A stretch of 64,000 bases of DNA from Symbiodinium natans (lineage: Eukaryota > Sar > Dinophyceae > Suessiales > Symbiodiniaceae): NCBI GenBank assembly GCA_905221605.1, contig CAJNDS010002372.1:329410-393409 (forward strand), given 5' to 3'. Under the pieces are notes generated by a model. That model was not told the origin of the DNA, ran no database searches, and was given only the letters and a program-made list of their open reading frames with translations. Positions within the stretch are counted from its first letter, which is position 1. Each line of letters starts with the position of its first letter. Below are positions 1 through 11,477 of this stretch, one piece after another. The position numbers and the translations under genes are program-made.

Positions 1-3000
1 ACTGAGGCTGCTGAGGTTCAGGAGGACCTTGTTTTTTGTTTTCGATTCCGAAGGGCGTGGGAGGAGGGGGGGCTTGGGGCGTTTTAGGGCAACTTAACAG
101 GACCCCATCTACATTTCCCCATCACAATATTTTGGGGGGTATAAGGGGGACCTCGTCGATTATTTAGGGAGGTGCCCAGATAGTGGCAGTTGGTAGTACG
201 GCAGCAGGTCGTCGTGTTCAAGGCCCGAACGCTTTCGGGAGTGCTGCTAGACCGAGGGGTTTGTTATTGAGGTCATTCCTGGCTTCCGTTGCTCACAATC
301 CCGCCAGGATACTGGTGCAAAGGTACCCTTGACAAGAATGGGGAGACGGGGTACTTCCGCAACAAGGACGTCACGATAAAGACCGACTCTGTCTACTTGC
401 ACCTTCGAGTCAGCAAGCCACCGAAAAACCCAGGAAAGGCCAGGCCCTGTAACATGTTGCGCCATATGCTGAGCTGTGGATCTGAAGCCCTCAAGTGTCG
501 GCCCCATACCTCATACCCTGGAACCCTAACCCAAGAGTCCCTAAACCCCAGAAGCCCCGGAATCCCCAGACGCTGTCCAAGCCATGAGCGGCATGTCTCA
601 CCCGACTCCGACTCCCTGCTACTCTGTTCCATTCACGGGTTGCTGTGAAGGAACGTTTACTTACTATGGTTTATTTACTTACTATGGTTTAGGGTCTATA
701 GGGTTAGGGTTATGGAACCGATGCTCCTTCTCCTTTCAGTATGGCTCTGCGATGGCAACTTGTTGTAAGCTCCTACTGACGCCCAGATTCGAGGATTCTA
801 ACAAGGCAGGGTGCAAGGGTTTGAGGATTTTATCAGGGAGGGGTTCTCAGGCACCTCCGGTTCCGTCAAGGACGCTTCAGCCGTAAACCCCAAAGCCAGC
901 AAACCCGACCTTTTTTGGGTTGGGTTCCCAGATAACACGCCTTCTTAAGAACCGAAACCCTGAAACCCTCGACTTCCTAAACCAAGAAGGGGTACCTAAA
1001 TTTAGGGCTTAGGGTACAGCACGTCTGACGGCCACTTCCACGAGACGAGTTTCGTGCTGAGGGTTTAGGATCCACGTGTCCTAGCTTCAGCGGAGCATGT
1101 ATGGGCTTTATGTGAAGCACCTGAAAATTGCCTCTTAAACCCTTATACCCTGTAAACCATAAGCTTCCTAAGGTACGAGTTCTCCGTGGAGGACATCGCA
1201 GAAGATGCGCCTGTCATGATTAGTCTGATGCGAGGCTGCATTCAGTACAGCCCTGTAGTTTGAAACAAAGAATTCCTCATCCAGGGGGCCATGGAGCCCT
1301 AAGCCCTGAAGGTCCTAAACCCTAAACCCTAAGAATCCCGAAGCTTTAACAAACCCTGAACCCTAAATTTAGGGCTTCTTAGGTGCTTAGGTTTTATAGG
1401 GGCTTCCTGAACCCGACATGCTACATGAAGGTGACCGAAAATTAGGGGTTCGGGCTGATGACCAGATGACCTGCTCTGTGACGACAGTTTTTCCAAGCCC
1501 AACAGATCTCTAGGCAAAGCTCGAACCCTTCCATAACCTGAACTGATTCCGCAAACTTGGCAAGACTTCGGAAGTTCGTAGTGTGGGTTGAGGTCTTGCG
1601 CTTCTCCTTCTTGGAATCCTTCCTTGCGCGTCTGTGCTTCTCATAATCCATACCGTTCTTGAGGGCTTAAATTTACCACGAAAATAACTTCGAACAATTC
1701 TGCTCTACTCCGGCTTGCAAACGTGAGCAAATTTCAAGAACGCTAAAGGCAAGCAAGTAGCGCAATTAGCAGTTTGGCAGCTAACGTCTTAACAGCCATC
1801 TACTCGTAGCTTAGCAGTGGGGGTTTGGGGGTTTAGGGTTTATCTTAGGGTTTAGTTTAGGGCTTAGGGTTTAGGGTTCAGGGTTTAGGGTTTAGGTTTC
1901 AATGACCAAAGCCCAAATCTCGAGGCTGAGAGAAAACCAGAAGATGTGCCGCGAGTGGAACAAGCGCGCCTTGGCCCAGTCTGGCGCGAAACCCTTAGGG
2001 TTTAGGGTTTAGGGTTTAGGGTTTAGGGTTTAGGGTTTAGGGTTTAGGGTTTAGGGTTTAGGGTTTAGGGTTTAGGGTTTAGGGTTTAGGGTTTAGGGTT
2101 TAGGGTTTGAAAAAAAAACGACGACTGTGCACGCAACTCTCCTGCGTGGCGGGTGAACATTGAGGGCCAGAAGCCCTAAACCTTAAGGCCGCGGCCAGTA
2201 ACTAGAAGGAACGCCCCCCCCCCCCCCCCCCCCCCATAGCATTTCTCTTAAAGCGAAGGCGGGTGAAGAGAGCACGTAGCGAACTGTTAGGTCCTTCTTA
2301 AAACCTCATTCTGCACAGGAGACCCGAAATCTTCAACCCAAAGTTACTAGGAACCTAAAGGATTCCTGGGACATTCTTGAACGCTGGATTCGCGGGAAAC
2401 ACTCAAGCTATCCAGTTCTTTCAGGCGGCGGATAGTGTGGCTTGTTGGCTGCGAGCGCGTTTTGCGGGACCTTTAACATGAACACTCACTAAACCCTCGA
2501 CAGCCGAGGCAAGGATGACGGCAAGAACTACAAGGACAAGAAGTACTCCAGGGGCTATTGGCCACCTGGCAGAGTTCCAGTCGCCTTGAGGGCCGCCAAT
2601 ATGTCTAAGCTTCTAAACCTTGAATCCTAAACCCTAAGGCCCTAAGCCCTATACCCTCTTCTGTTTGTTGCGACTTCTTTTCGGGGCTCCGGGATGTTTC
2701 GAGCCGCCGGAACAGTAAGCCACATCCAGCAACCTGGACTGGGCCGTGCAGGTCGTAAGGCGGTTTGTGGAAAGCAGTTTACCTAAACCCTAAACCCTAA
2801 ACCCTAAACCCTAAACCCTAAACCCTAAACCCCAAAGCCAGGAGGCTGGGATTCTGAAGCGCCAGGTTTCGGGCTTCAGGCTTGTTGGCCTTCTGGCATT
2901 CGGCTGATTTTTAAGGGCCCTGGGCCGCGTGTGTACCCCGCACAAAAATCGCAACACAGCCCTGTGAAACTTCGCACAAAAGTATACCTGAGAGGTAGCC

Positions 3001-4932
3001 TTCCGATCATTCCCAGATCAGATGCAACTCGAACTTGCAGATTCAAAACCGGAAACCCGAAGCCCCAAAATGTTTCGAGGAGAGCCTTCCGGAGGCCTTT
3101 GTCTTTGTGAAATGAGATTCGATGAGACGGGCCCTTGATGGATGTTTTTGTAGTCTTCTGTGGGCTTGTGGTTCAGGGGCCACCTTTCCGGTCCCGAACC
3201 GACATTCACACCTCCCACAATCTAGCCGGCTACCATCGATCCATTCCGAGTAGCATTTGTCTGTGAGTATGGCAACGGTACATGCAACTCAGTCTCAAAG
3301 GCCTACGCTAGCCCTAGCCTAACCAGCAGCATCCCAGGTTTATCTTCGAGAGTTCGGGCAAAAGGGTTGGGAAAGCCTCGATTGGCAGCCGCCACGTATG
3401 GCAATTCCTGGAATCCGGCAAAGGCCGGGTAGGTCTTGGGAGGGTTCAGGGATACTTCAGAGTTCACTTCAGGGTCTCGGGCTCTTAGGTATACTTTTTA
3501 AGGACGTCCTTCTTGCTTTCCTGCTAGTTCCATGCAACTCTCCCTTGTCCCGGCTTAGTGTTTTTAGGGGGCGATTTAGGGTTTGGGGGGTTAGGGTTTA
3601 GGATTTACGTATTTCAGGTCCCCAATTGCTCGCACATCGCCTCCGCCGCCTCTAGCCACCTGCAGGTATAGGTTGTGGCAGACGTGGAATTGGTCTGACT
3701 TCTGTTTTTTTTGTCATGGTGCATGGTGTAGGGTTCGTGGGGATCCGGCAGAGCGTGGAGGACATGAGGCATGAGGTCTAGGAGTCTGGGCTGCTCAGCT
3801 CCTCTAGGATAATGCAGACACACAGCATCCTGGGCAGCGTTCTAAGCTTGAATGTCTGCGGGATCAAGAGGGGGGAGGGGGTGGTGGCTTTCTGGGACAT
3901 TTGCCCGGTGTAGGGGTAACGCCTGTGTTCAGCTTGATTAACCCCCTTTTCAGGTGTATATGCTTAGCTTGGCGTCATGTGGGGACTAAGTCCTAGGCCC
4001 TAAGCCCTAATTTCCCTCAACTCCCGACACCCTAAGCCTAAGTTCCCATTTGCGTGCTGCAAAGGCCCCTGGAAGATTTACGTCACTTGTCCGGCCGGCA
4101 AAGGCAAACGCTTCAGTGTGCCTCTCGACACCTCATGGCCTTGTCCGGGTGGAGTTTAGGGTTTGGGGAGGGGGGGGTAGGGTTTAAAGAGAGCTTCGGG
4201 TTTTTAGGGAATGTAGGCGCAGGGGTGTTTCGGGGACTTCGGGTTGATGGCCCCAAGCCACAACACAATTCTGAAAAAGACCTGGGGGTGAGAGGGAACC
4301 CAGTGGGGCCGGGGGGCTGAGAGGGAACCCAAACGTAGCCAAGGCGCGCAGAACTTACCATCTAAGGCACATCTCCTAGGTGGGATAAGGGAGGCCCTTC
4401 AAAGGGGACCCCTTCTCAACCCTCTTCTGGCGCTATTAAGGAGGGACCTTCTTGAGAGGGTCTATATCCCCAAGGGTCTCCCCAATCCTACCTCCTAACA
4501 TCTTGCACCAAAACCCGAAACCCTAAGAGGGCCCGTTGCCCTAGGGTTTTGGGTTTGGGGGTTTAGGGTGGAGACGCCCCAAGCCCGCAGCCCCCATGCT
4601 TGCATGCTTGCGGACAGGGCCTAAGGATTCGGGAGGGCCGCCCTCGCCCTGAACTCTTTGAACCCCTACAGGCCCTACAGAAATAGAACTCCAGAACCCT
4701 CACCTCCCCTAAATTCGACTGCAAGCAAAACCCAAAACCCTGAACCCTAAACTCCAAACCATAAAGCCTACAGAGTTCATAAACCCTCAACCCTAAACCC
4801 AAGCCACTGAAACCCAAGAAGCCCTCAGAGCCGGCTTGTTGCAAGCCGAGGCAGGGGTTCGCGCCCCATGGCTCCATGAAGCTCAAGCAGCTGGAGTGTA
4901 GCTACGGGGACTTCCTTGACAAGTGTTCCTAA
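1..4932 (+). CDS. Multi-exon gene of unknown function, 5' end outside the window; SH3-like segment near the left edge
   Basis: Short exons follow one another with AG acceptors, GT donors and mostly fitting phases: 1-30, 180-207, 308-408, 740-764, 1013-1062, 1091-~1122, 1173-1254, 1896-~1977, 2104-2152, 2361-~2440, 2504-~2610, ~2731-2778, 3226-3266, 3338-3395, 3618-3665, 3752-3775, 3818-3853, 3954-3978, 4065-4153 and 4855-4932, with stop TAA at 4930-4932. The first three join in frame to give EDLIVAV...GYWCKGTL...NGETGYF, which resembles the C-terminal half of an SH3 fold (inference). Later exons include FRVAFVCE joined to FIFESSGKRVGK and a Cys-containing block, CPWKIYVTCPAGKGKRFSV. Introns are largely TTTAGGG/CCCTAAA repeat, and some donors (1063, 4154) and acceptors (1012, 1895, 2103) lie in that repeat. 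Exons 1091, 1896-2610 and 2731 have uncertain ends. No family was recognised for the whole protein. Confidence 0.5.
1985..2108 (+). repeat. Telomere-type TTTAGGG array inside an intron
   Basis: About 17 near-perfect head-to-tail 7-bp units lie between the exon ending near 1977 and the exon starting at 2104. The acceptor AG of the next exon is the AG of the last unit. Confidence 0.9.
2783..2831 (+). repeat. CCCTAAA array
   Basis: About seven perfect units in the opposite orientation to the 1985-2108 array, following an exon-like segment that ends near 2778. Confidence 0.9.
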
Positions 4933-5112
4933 GACGGTGGCAGAGTCGGCAGCGGATGATTTCCACACTCCTAGAGGCCGAATCTCGGAACCCTAAACCC
5001 TAAACCCTAAACCCTAAACCCCAAAGACCTTAAGCCCAAGTCGAGTGCATGGTGTCGGGCTTCAGTGCTGCCCCGCCTCTGCCAAAGTTGAGGGGCTTGA
5101 GCTGGGATTTCC

Positions 5113-7936
5113 ATGGATTTCCGCAAAACAGGGCAGCCCTTGAAACAACCACCCAAACAAGAAGACCTTATACTATCGGAACCCCCCCAATGTTTAGACG
5201 GGTGCCCTGAGTTTTGGGGAAACCCTCAGCTGAGACAAATTGCAGCAGACGCTGCTGCATGCCTGGAGGGCCAGAAACTTCCTAAACCCTCAACCCTAAA
5301 CCCTCAACGCAAAAAACCTAAACCCTAAACAATAAGCCGTAAACCCTAGACCCTAACCCCTAAACCCTAGACCCTACGCCCTAAACCCTAAACCCTAAAC
5401 CCTAAACCCTATGCCCTGAACCCTAAACCCTAAACCCTAAACCCTAAACCCTAAACCCTAAACCCTAAACCCTAAACCCTAAACCCTACGTCTTAGTTTT
5501 GCCTTGGCCCTAAAGCCCACAGACCTGGAGTGGTTCAAGGCTTAGGTTTGGGCCTGTGGGGTTGAGGCCGGGGCGTATGTATCTTTAGTTCAGGTGTTGT
5601 AGGAGGCAAGGTTGCAAAGGCAAAGGCGGAGCACGAGGCAGCAGGTCCAGATACCTCTGGTGTTTTTTTGACAATTATTCGGTCTGACAATTACAAGCAA
5701 GCCTACCCCAAAGCCCCCCAAAACCCTAACAAATGCTAAAACCCCCTATGGGCAAACCCCGCTCTCAGCACGAGGTTCTGCACAGAATGTAGGGCTTAGG
5801 GTTCAGGGCTTTCGGTTCCCGAGCTCCAGCGGTTGAAGCTTCCTACGGAAGCCCTCAAGTCCTCAAGCACGTCAACCCTTGTTGGTGACCGTCCCTCCAC
5901 CCTGCCCTTGATGGCGCTCCAGACCATGACCTGAAAACCCTCAGCGTACGCCCTCAGATTGACTGGGTCTTTAGAGAGTTTGGGATCGGAGGGTTCAGCG
6001 TTTCGGGTTTAGGGTTTAGGGTTTAGGGTTTAGGGGGGTTTAGGGCCCACTTGACAGGCACGTCAGCTACAAGGAAGATACGAGAATGGAGACTCGCCAA
6101 GGGACCCTGGTCTAGAGACCCTATGCCCTCCCACCCTAGACTTAGACTCGAAACCCTAAACCCTAAACCCTAAACTCTAAACCCTAAACCCTAAACCCTG
6201 AACCCTGAACCCTAAACCCTAAACCCTAAACCCTAAGTTGAAACCCTCAAGCCGTAGCGTTGAGGGGTTAGGACTTAGGCTTTCAGGGCTTAGGATCCTA
6301 GACCCTACAGCCCTGGAACCCCTGCGACCTGAACACTCAAACTCTAAGCGGGGGCTTAGGGCCTAGGGTCAAGGGTTTAGGGTTTAGGGTTTAGGGTTGA
6401 GGGATTAGGAAAGCTTTTCAAACCTTGGCCTGGACTTCATGAAGCCCCGCATCCTGTCGGATACGTTGCTACAATCACTGCCACCCCCTCAACCCCCAGC
6501 TTAAACTACCTTGAGGCCTAGACCCTAAACCCAGCACACCCTAAATCCCGAACCGCAAGCCCCATAGCCCTCTACAGCGTAAGCTCCAGTCAGCAAGCTT
6601 ACGCCTCAACCCGAACATCGCCTTAAGCCTCGAACCTTCATGTTTTTCAAAGCTGACAATCTCTACACCCCCTCTAACCCCTATAAACCCCAAGCCCGAT
6701 AAGCCCTAAACCCCAACCCTAAGCCCCAAACCCTGTAAACCCAAACCCTTTCCCCGGTCCCGTGATCACGGCAAGGCCTCAGTGTGCAAAAGTAAGGGTT
6801 TAGGGTTTAGGGCTGGGGTTTAGGGTTTAGGGTTATTTAGGGTTTAGGGTTTAGGGTTTAGGGCTAGGGTTTAGGGTTTAGGGTTTAAGGTTGAGGGTTT
6901 TTGGGGCCTGTATGTGTGGTGCCGCCGCCCCTGAAAGGGGAGGGGGCGCCTAATTCAAGGCTGGCAGGTTCCTTACATTATTGTCCCCTTCTGGGTACCG
7001 ATTGCAACATGGGCCCTTTAGTTTAGTGTTTCGGGTTTGGTTAGGGTTTAGGGTTTAGGGTTTAGGGTTTAGGGTTTAGGGTTTAGGGTTTAGGGTTTAG
7101 GGTTTAGGGTTTAGGGTTTAGGGTTTAGGGTTTAGGGTTTAGGGTTTAGGGTTTAGGGTTTAGGGTTTCGGGTTTCGGGTTTCGGGTTTGGGGTTTGGGG
7201 TTTGGGGTTTAGGGTTTAGGGTTTAGGGCCGAGGTTTAGGGTTTAGGGCTTGCACCATAGAAGGGGACCATGCTGACATCCTCCAGTTTTATTGAATCGT
7301 CCTCCACTGGGTTTTTCGAAGGGCTGCGCGGGGCGTCTCGAGGAATGCCGCACCCTTGGGATGCCAAGAACAGGCAGGCGACAGAAGGACACTTGCCCCC
7401 GTAAACTTTAAACTCATGATTTCGAGAAGTTTCATCCTCGTAAGAGCTCTACGCCAGCGGAAGCCCCTGCATCCTGGAAGCCCCAGACCCTTCGCGTCGT
7501 GGGTTGCTTCGGAGGCGAAGGAGGTTCAAGATCCCTAAGCTCCATAGAGCCCAAAAGCCCTCCCGAAATCCTCAACCCTAAAACCCCAAGCAGGGCTCTT
7601 CGTGGAGGAGAACGGCAAGGCCCCCAGCATCGAGCCCGCGAAAGCCCCTTTTGAAGGTCGTTCTCACCAGGCGTGCGCCGAGCCTGAAACTTGGGCTCAA
7701 GCAAAGGCCGCAAAGAGAAGCGAGCATGTGGACTGCTGGGCTTCGGGACACTGTTCTCCCACAGGATATCGTTTCTTAGAGGCCCCTCAACCCCAAACCC
7801 TAAACCATAAGCCCTGGACTCTAGACCCAACTTTGGCCTCTGCATACCCTAGGCCCGAAGACCCCAAGCTGAACCCGAACATCAAAGGTCGCAACTTCCG
7901 GGGAAGGCCTTCCATGGATATTTTCCTGGGCAAACC
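5113..7936 (+). CDS. Multi-exon gene of unknown function
   Basis: Exon chain with fitting phases: 5113-5269 (ATG at 5113; GC donor), 5603-5644, 5769-5788, 5824-5884, 6058-6109, ~6414-~6450, 6968-6994, 7261-7400, 7458-7495, 7594-~7780 and 7888-~7931. Recognisable stretches are LRQIAADAAACLEG in exon 1, VAKAKAEHEAA, TSATRKIREWRLAKG, VPYIIVPFW followed in phase by KGTMLTSSSFIESSS, and a last long exon with CWASGHCSPTGYRF. The start is tentative because another ATG at 5050 opens a different frame. The link 6109-6968 is weak and no stop was fixed; coding may continue to about 8230, where frames such as PAVAGRFVRHVEKWF stay open. Introns hold telomere-type arrays at 5281-5488, 6003-6035, 6153-6235, 6793-6890 and 7030-7235. 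No homologous family was recognised. Confidence 0.45.
5337..5488 (+). repeat. CCCTAAA array with degenerate units
   Basis: Roughly 20 units; the left part has single-base variants (CCCTAGA, CCCTATG) and the right part is near perfect. It lies in the first intron of the 5113 gene. Confidence 0.9.
7030..7235 (+). repeat. Long TTTAGGG array with TTTCGGG and TTTGGGG variants
   Basis: About 20 perfect units run into a short block of three TTTCGGG, then three TTTGGGG, then TTTAGGG again. The blockwise variants show local homogenisation. The array sits in the intron between exons 6968-6994 and 7261-7400. Confidence 0.9.
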
Positions 7937-8435
7937 CCGACACACCCAAAGCCGAAACTCCTATGACCCCTTTTTTCTGTGGCTGTCGTGGCTCAGACGT
8001 TTGCCTTTGGGAGCTTCAGAGTTAGCCTAGCCTGTGTTCCCCTGGCACGTGCTTCGCGGCGGGCTGAGTCATCTGACTTAGGGCTTTTAGGATTTTGGGG
8101 AGCCTGGAATCCCACTATATACCCTGCAGTTGCCGGTAGGTTTGTGCGGCATGTTGAGAAGTGGTTCCCCTTCAGAACCCCAAGCACCCCGAACTCCACC
8201 AAAGCCCGAAGCCCCAAACGGCCTAAACCCTAAGCCCCAAGCATAAACCTAAACCCTAAACCCGAACCTCCCCGCCACCCTCCCTGGTCCTGTCCAGTGC
8301 ACTTGTTCCCTCAGGCACCAGTTCAAAGACCAAGCCAGAAATTTTATGAACCCTTTCTGTTGCCCTCCCGGCTTTGTATCTCCTTCTTTTGGGCAGTCTA
8401 GCTAAACGGTCCGCGATGCCTCTGATTCGTGGCTT
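7937..8435 (+). other. Region without a firm gene call
   Basis: Open + strand frames (for example AVVAQTFAFGSFRVSLACV from 7982) look partly coding, but no splice chain could be fixed. CCCTAAA-like degenerate units lie at 8220-8265. Confidence 0.3.
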
Positions 8436-9282
8436 CAAATCTCTTTGCTGGCAACTTGTTCACAGCTACAAGCTTGTGCTGGTAAGACGCAATCGTGGCC
8501 CTGAAATTTGTGAGGGTAGTGTAACTGTGGCTCCAAACCTCCTTGCGGGTAAATGTTCACAGCAACACGCTTGTGATGGTAGGTTAGTTCTCACAGATCC
8601 AAGACTCTAGTGCAACCGTGGCACCCTTTGCTGGGAAAATGCCTCACAGCTACAAACTTGTAATCATGGCTCCAAACCTCCATGAGGTAGTTTTTTCACA
8701 GATACTAGTAGAAGCCTGTGGGCCAAAACTTGTTGGTGGTAGATTGTTCGTAGCTACAAGCTTGTGGGGGTGACGGAGTCGTCTTTGCTGGTAAGTTGCC
8801 CACAGCTTCAGGCTTGTGATGGTAACGTAATCGTGGCTCCAAAGCGCTTTGCTGGTAAGTTGCTCACAGCTACAAGCTTCGGATGGCAGCGTTGTGGTTT
8901 TTGCTGGTGCACGGTTTGCAGCTGCAAGCCTGTGTGATGGTAACGTAATCGTGGCTAACGCAGTCGTGGCTCCAAACTTCTCTGCTGACAAGTTGTGCGC
9001 TTCAACCTTATGATGGGAGCGAAATCGTGGCTCCAAACCTCCTTGCTGGTAATCTGTTCACAGCTACAAACTTGTCATGGTAACGTAATCGTGACTGCCA
9101 ATCGCTGGTAAACTGTTCATAGCTACAAGGCTTGTGATATTAGCGTAATCGTGGCTCCAAACCTCTGTGCTGGTAAGCTGTGCACGGCTTCAAGCTTGGG
9201 ATGGTAATTTAGTCGTGGCTCCGAACCTCTTTGCCGGTATTTTGTTCACAGCTTCAAACTTGTGATGGTAACGTAACCCTCT
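8436..9282 (+). repeat. Degenerate ~64-bp minisatellite, about 12 copies
   Basis: The unit runs roughly GTGGCTCCAAACCTC, then TTGCTGGTAAGTTG, TTCACAGCTACAAGC and TTGTGATGGTAACG. Copies diverge and several are shortened, so the array is old. Most copies carry a GTAAG-like and a CACAG-like sequence about 10 bp apart. No telomere-type units occur inside it. Confidence 0.85.
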
Positions 9283-9384
9283 GAACCCTACACTCCCGCT
9301 GCCAGGGCGTAGCGTTCAGGGTTTGAGTTCAGGAGTTCGTTTAGGGTGCGAGTCGCCGAGGTCTTCATACCCCCTTGCCGAACA

Positions 9385-10506
9385 ATGCAGTTTACTTCCG
9401 CCGCCTTCTTGTCCATCCTGCTCGCCCTTCAAGGCGGAAAGCACCCTAAAGCCCTAAACCCTGAAGACCCCTCAAAAGCCCTCAAAAGCCCTCACAAGCC
9501 CTCAAAAGCCAGCCCCAATTCCCAACCTATGCGCGACCTCGGCCCGAACATGAACGGCTTGGGGTTCTGGATGGGGGCTTCAGGCATAGGCCTCAGAGGC
9601 CCTAATCGTGCTTCGGGGTTGAGGGCATGAGGGTTAAAACGCCGAAATGCGTTTGATGCAAGAACCTAAGTAGCTGCACCAATGCTATTCCCTTGTGACC
9701 CCCTATATGCAATTTTCAAGACGGCTATCTACGTACAGAAAGGCCCGCAAGGAGGTTGATGCGCTTATGAGCGAGGCCGAAGGCAGTGCCGTGCACCACT
9801 GGTGAGGTGAGTGACAAACACAAAAGGTCAAAGAAAAGGCAAGGATCGACTTGAAAGTCTGGGGTCCAAGGAATCGCAAGCACATCGACCAGGCTTCAGG
9901 GTTTGGGCTTCTGGGGCATATGGATTTCGGTTCTTAGGCTTTGAGGGCATCGCCGAGCCACAGCTTCTTAACCCCGAGACACAGCCCTGACTTCCGAACC
10001 TCATGGAATTCCTTCGCCTCGGATCCTGAATTCTCCTTCAACCCGAACACCCTAAAAGTCCTTCCCCAAAAGCCCCGAAATAACTCCCCAAAAGCACTTA
10101 AACCCGCAAGACCCCTCTAAAAACCTAAACTCCTAAACGCCCCCCCCCCCCCCCCCCCCCCCCCCCAAACCCCCCAAAACTCTAAAACCTCTCCTAAACC
10201 CCTGAAACTTCAAGCCACAAACCCTCCTAAATTCCTCAATCTTATAGACCTCTCAAGCCCTGACCGCTGAACTGCCGTCCCCTGTGAGACCTAAACCCTG
10301 AACCCCTAAACCCCAAAGCCCTAAATGACCCTCCTTGAAGCTGCGCGGAAGCGAAGGGCGGGCTGCGGCCGTGTCGAGCCAGAAGACGGCCGAGGAGGCG
10401 CTGTGATCTCTAGGGTTTTACAGGGTTTTACAGGGTGTTCCGGCACTGTTGCCCGCGTGATGCTGCGCTGGTGTTGCGCTCCGACAGTCTACATGAAGAG
10501 CTGTAG
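9385..10506 (+). CDS. Small secreted or ER-lumenal protein, five exons, 97 aa
   Basis: The exons 9385-9440, 9721-9801, 9871-9892, 10341-10402 and 10434-10506 total 294 nt and join in one frame from ATG to TAG. The N-terminus MQFTSAAFLSILLALQGG is a typical cleavable signal peptide. The middle is charged and helical (RKARKEVDALMSEAEG...VSSQKTAEEA). The protein ends DSLHEEL; HEEL resembles the KDEL/HDEL ER-retrieval tetrapeptides, so a soluble ER resident is possible (inference). Donors are GC at 9441 and 9893 and GT elsewhere; acceptors are AG. Phases 2, 2, 0 and 2 match at all four junctions. Introns carry CCCTAAA-like units and, near 10141, a run of about 26 C. The ankyrin pseudogene starts about 20 bp after the stop. 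No family recognised. Confidence 0.62.
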
Positions 10507-10528
10507 CATTCGTGCCCAGCAGGCACTG

Positions 10529-11212
10529 TTGGCTCAAGCGTGACCCATCAACGAGAGGCAACAGTCAGCGACGCCTGTGCAGATTTTTACAGTCATGGCG
10601 GAGTGTGCAGAGTGTGCAGCAGCCCTTCCTGTCGCGCAGCAATTGGAGCGGCCTCAAGAAGGGCGGGAAGCTGTCATTTTATGCAATTTCTGGCGACGTG
10701 TTGCTCAGCCTTGTGCCGGCAGATATAGAGCGAATGGAAAGCGGCCAGTGTGCTGACTGGCAACGTGCCATCCTGTCGAAGTTGGAGGATGACTGGCCAG
10801 ACAGGTCAGGATTCCGTCAGAGCTTGCTTCTACCGGGTTTCGATGACACCGAAGATGCGGATGATGTCTCTGTGTCTGTGGTTCAGCGTCCAGCCGATAA
10901 GAACAAGTTGGCCGAGGAGCTCAAAGCTGCTTGTGCGCAAGTGGATGCCGCGGAGCTTGAAGAGCTTCTCTGGCAGGGAGGAGACCCGGATTCCGAGAAG
11001 TCTCCGCTTCTCCTGAAAGCGCTTCGGAACGACTTCGAGCAGGGCTTCCGCCTGCTGTTTCAAGCACGTGCAGATGTGAAGCTGATGGAGAAGGCAAGTC
11101 CGTGCTCCTTGAGGCAGTCCAGAAAGGCAAGCAGGACATTGTCGAGTTGCTGGTGGGTCGCAGGGCCGACGTGAACTATATATATGTATATATTATTATA
11201 TGTATTTGTTAG
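10529..11212 (+). pseudogene. Processed ankyrin-repeat pseudogene with spliced-leader relic
   Basis: At 10529-10538 the sequence TTGGCTCAAG matches the 3' end of the dinoflagellate spliced leader, and 13 of 16 bases match over 10523-10538. An ATG at 10595 opens MAECAECAAALPVAQQ. The frame then has to shift near 10665 to reach KLSFYAISGDVLLSL, a segment resembling the ubiquitin-like N-termini of dinoflagellate ankyrin proteins. An acidic linker and ELEELLWQGGDPDS lead into ankyrin helices (LLFQARADVKL). A second shift near 11082 continues as KSVLLEAVQKGKQDIVELL and RRADVN before the sequence turns into an AT repeat and stops at 11210-11212. The lack of introns, the leader relic and the two frame breaks together indicate a reinserted mRNA copy that has decayed. 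Ankyrin identity is from sequence pattern only. Confidence 0.55.
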
Positions 11213-11443
11213 GTTCTGTTTCTGTTGTTGTTTAAATTTGATCGGCATATTCTCTCCATCCGGCGGGGGTTAGAATATTGGAGTTGTCAGCCAGCATTTT
11301 TGCACGTACCTGTACAGTGTGCTGGCGAGCCGTGTCAGATTCCATCATCACATATCAGTGCTGAAGTTCAGTGCTGAGATTTTGGAGACTGCGATTTCGG
11401 AAAACTAGTGCATCGGGATCCCTCATGCACCTCCCTACACCAG

Positions 11444-11477
11444 CAAATGCTTGTCGAGCTTGAGAGGTTGCGAAAGG
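11444..11477 (+). CDS. Possible exon upstream of the 11588 gene
   Basis: After the acceptor CACCAG the frame reads QMLVELERLRK and ends before GTTTTGCG. It may be an earlier exon of the next gene, but its end phase does not fit exon 11588 directly. Confidence 0.3.

Noticed and set aside
1442-1651. Minus-strand frame with Lys-rich N-terminus and AKFAESVQVMEGFELC
   Set aside because: Coding-like, but isolated and opposite to all host exons, with no splice partners; kept only as a possibility.
1985-2108. True chromosome end or telomere
   Set aside because: Arrays occur dozens of times in both orientations, are short, and lie between exons; none reaches the window edge.
8436-9282. CRISPR-like array
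   Set aside because: Units are contiguous and diverged, without regular unique spacers, in eukaryotic-looking DNA.
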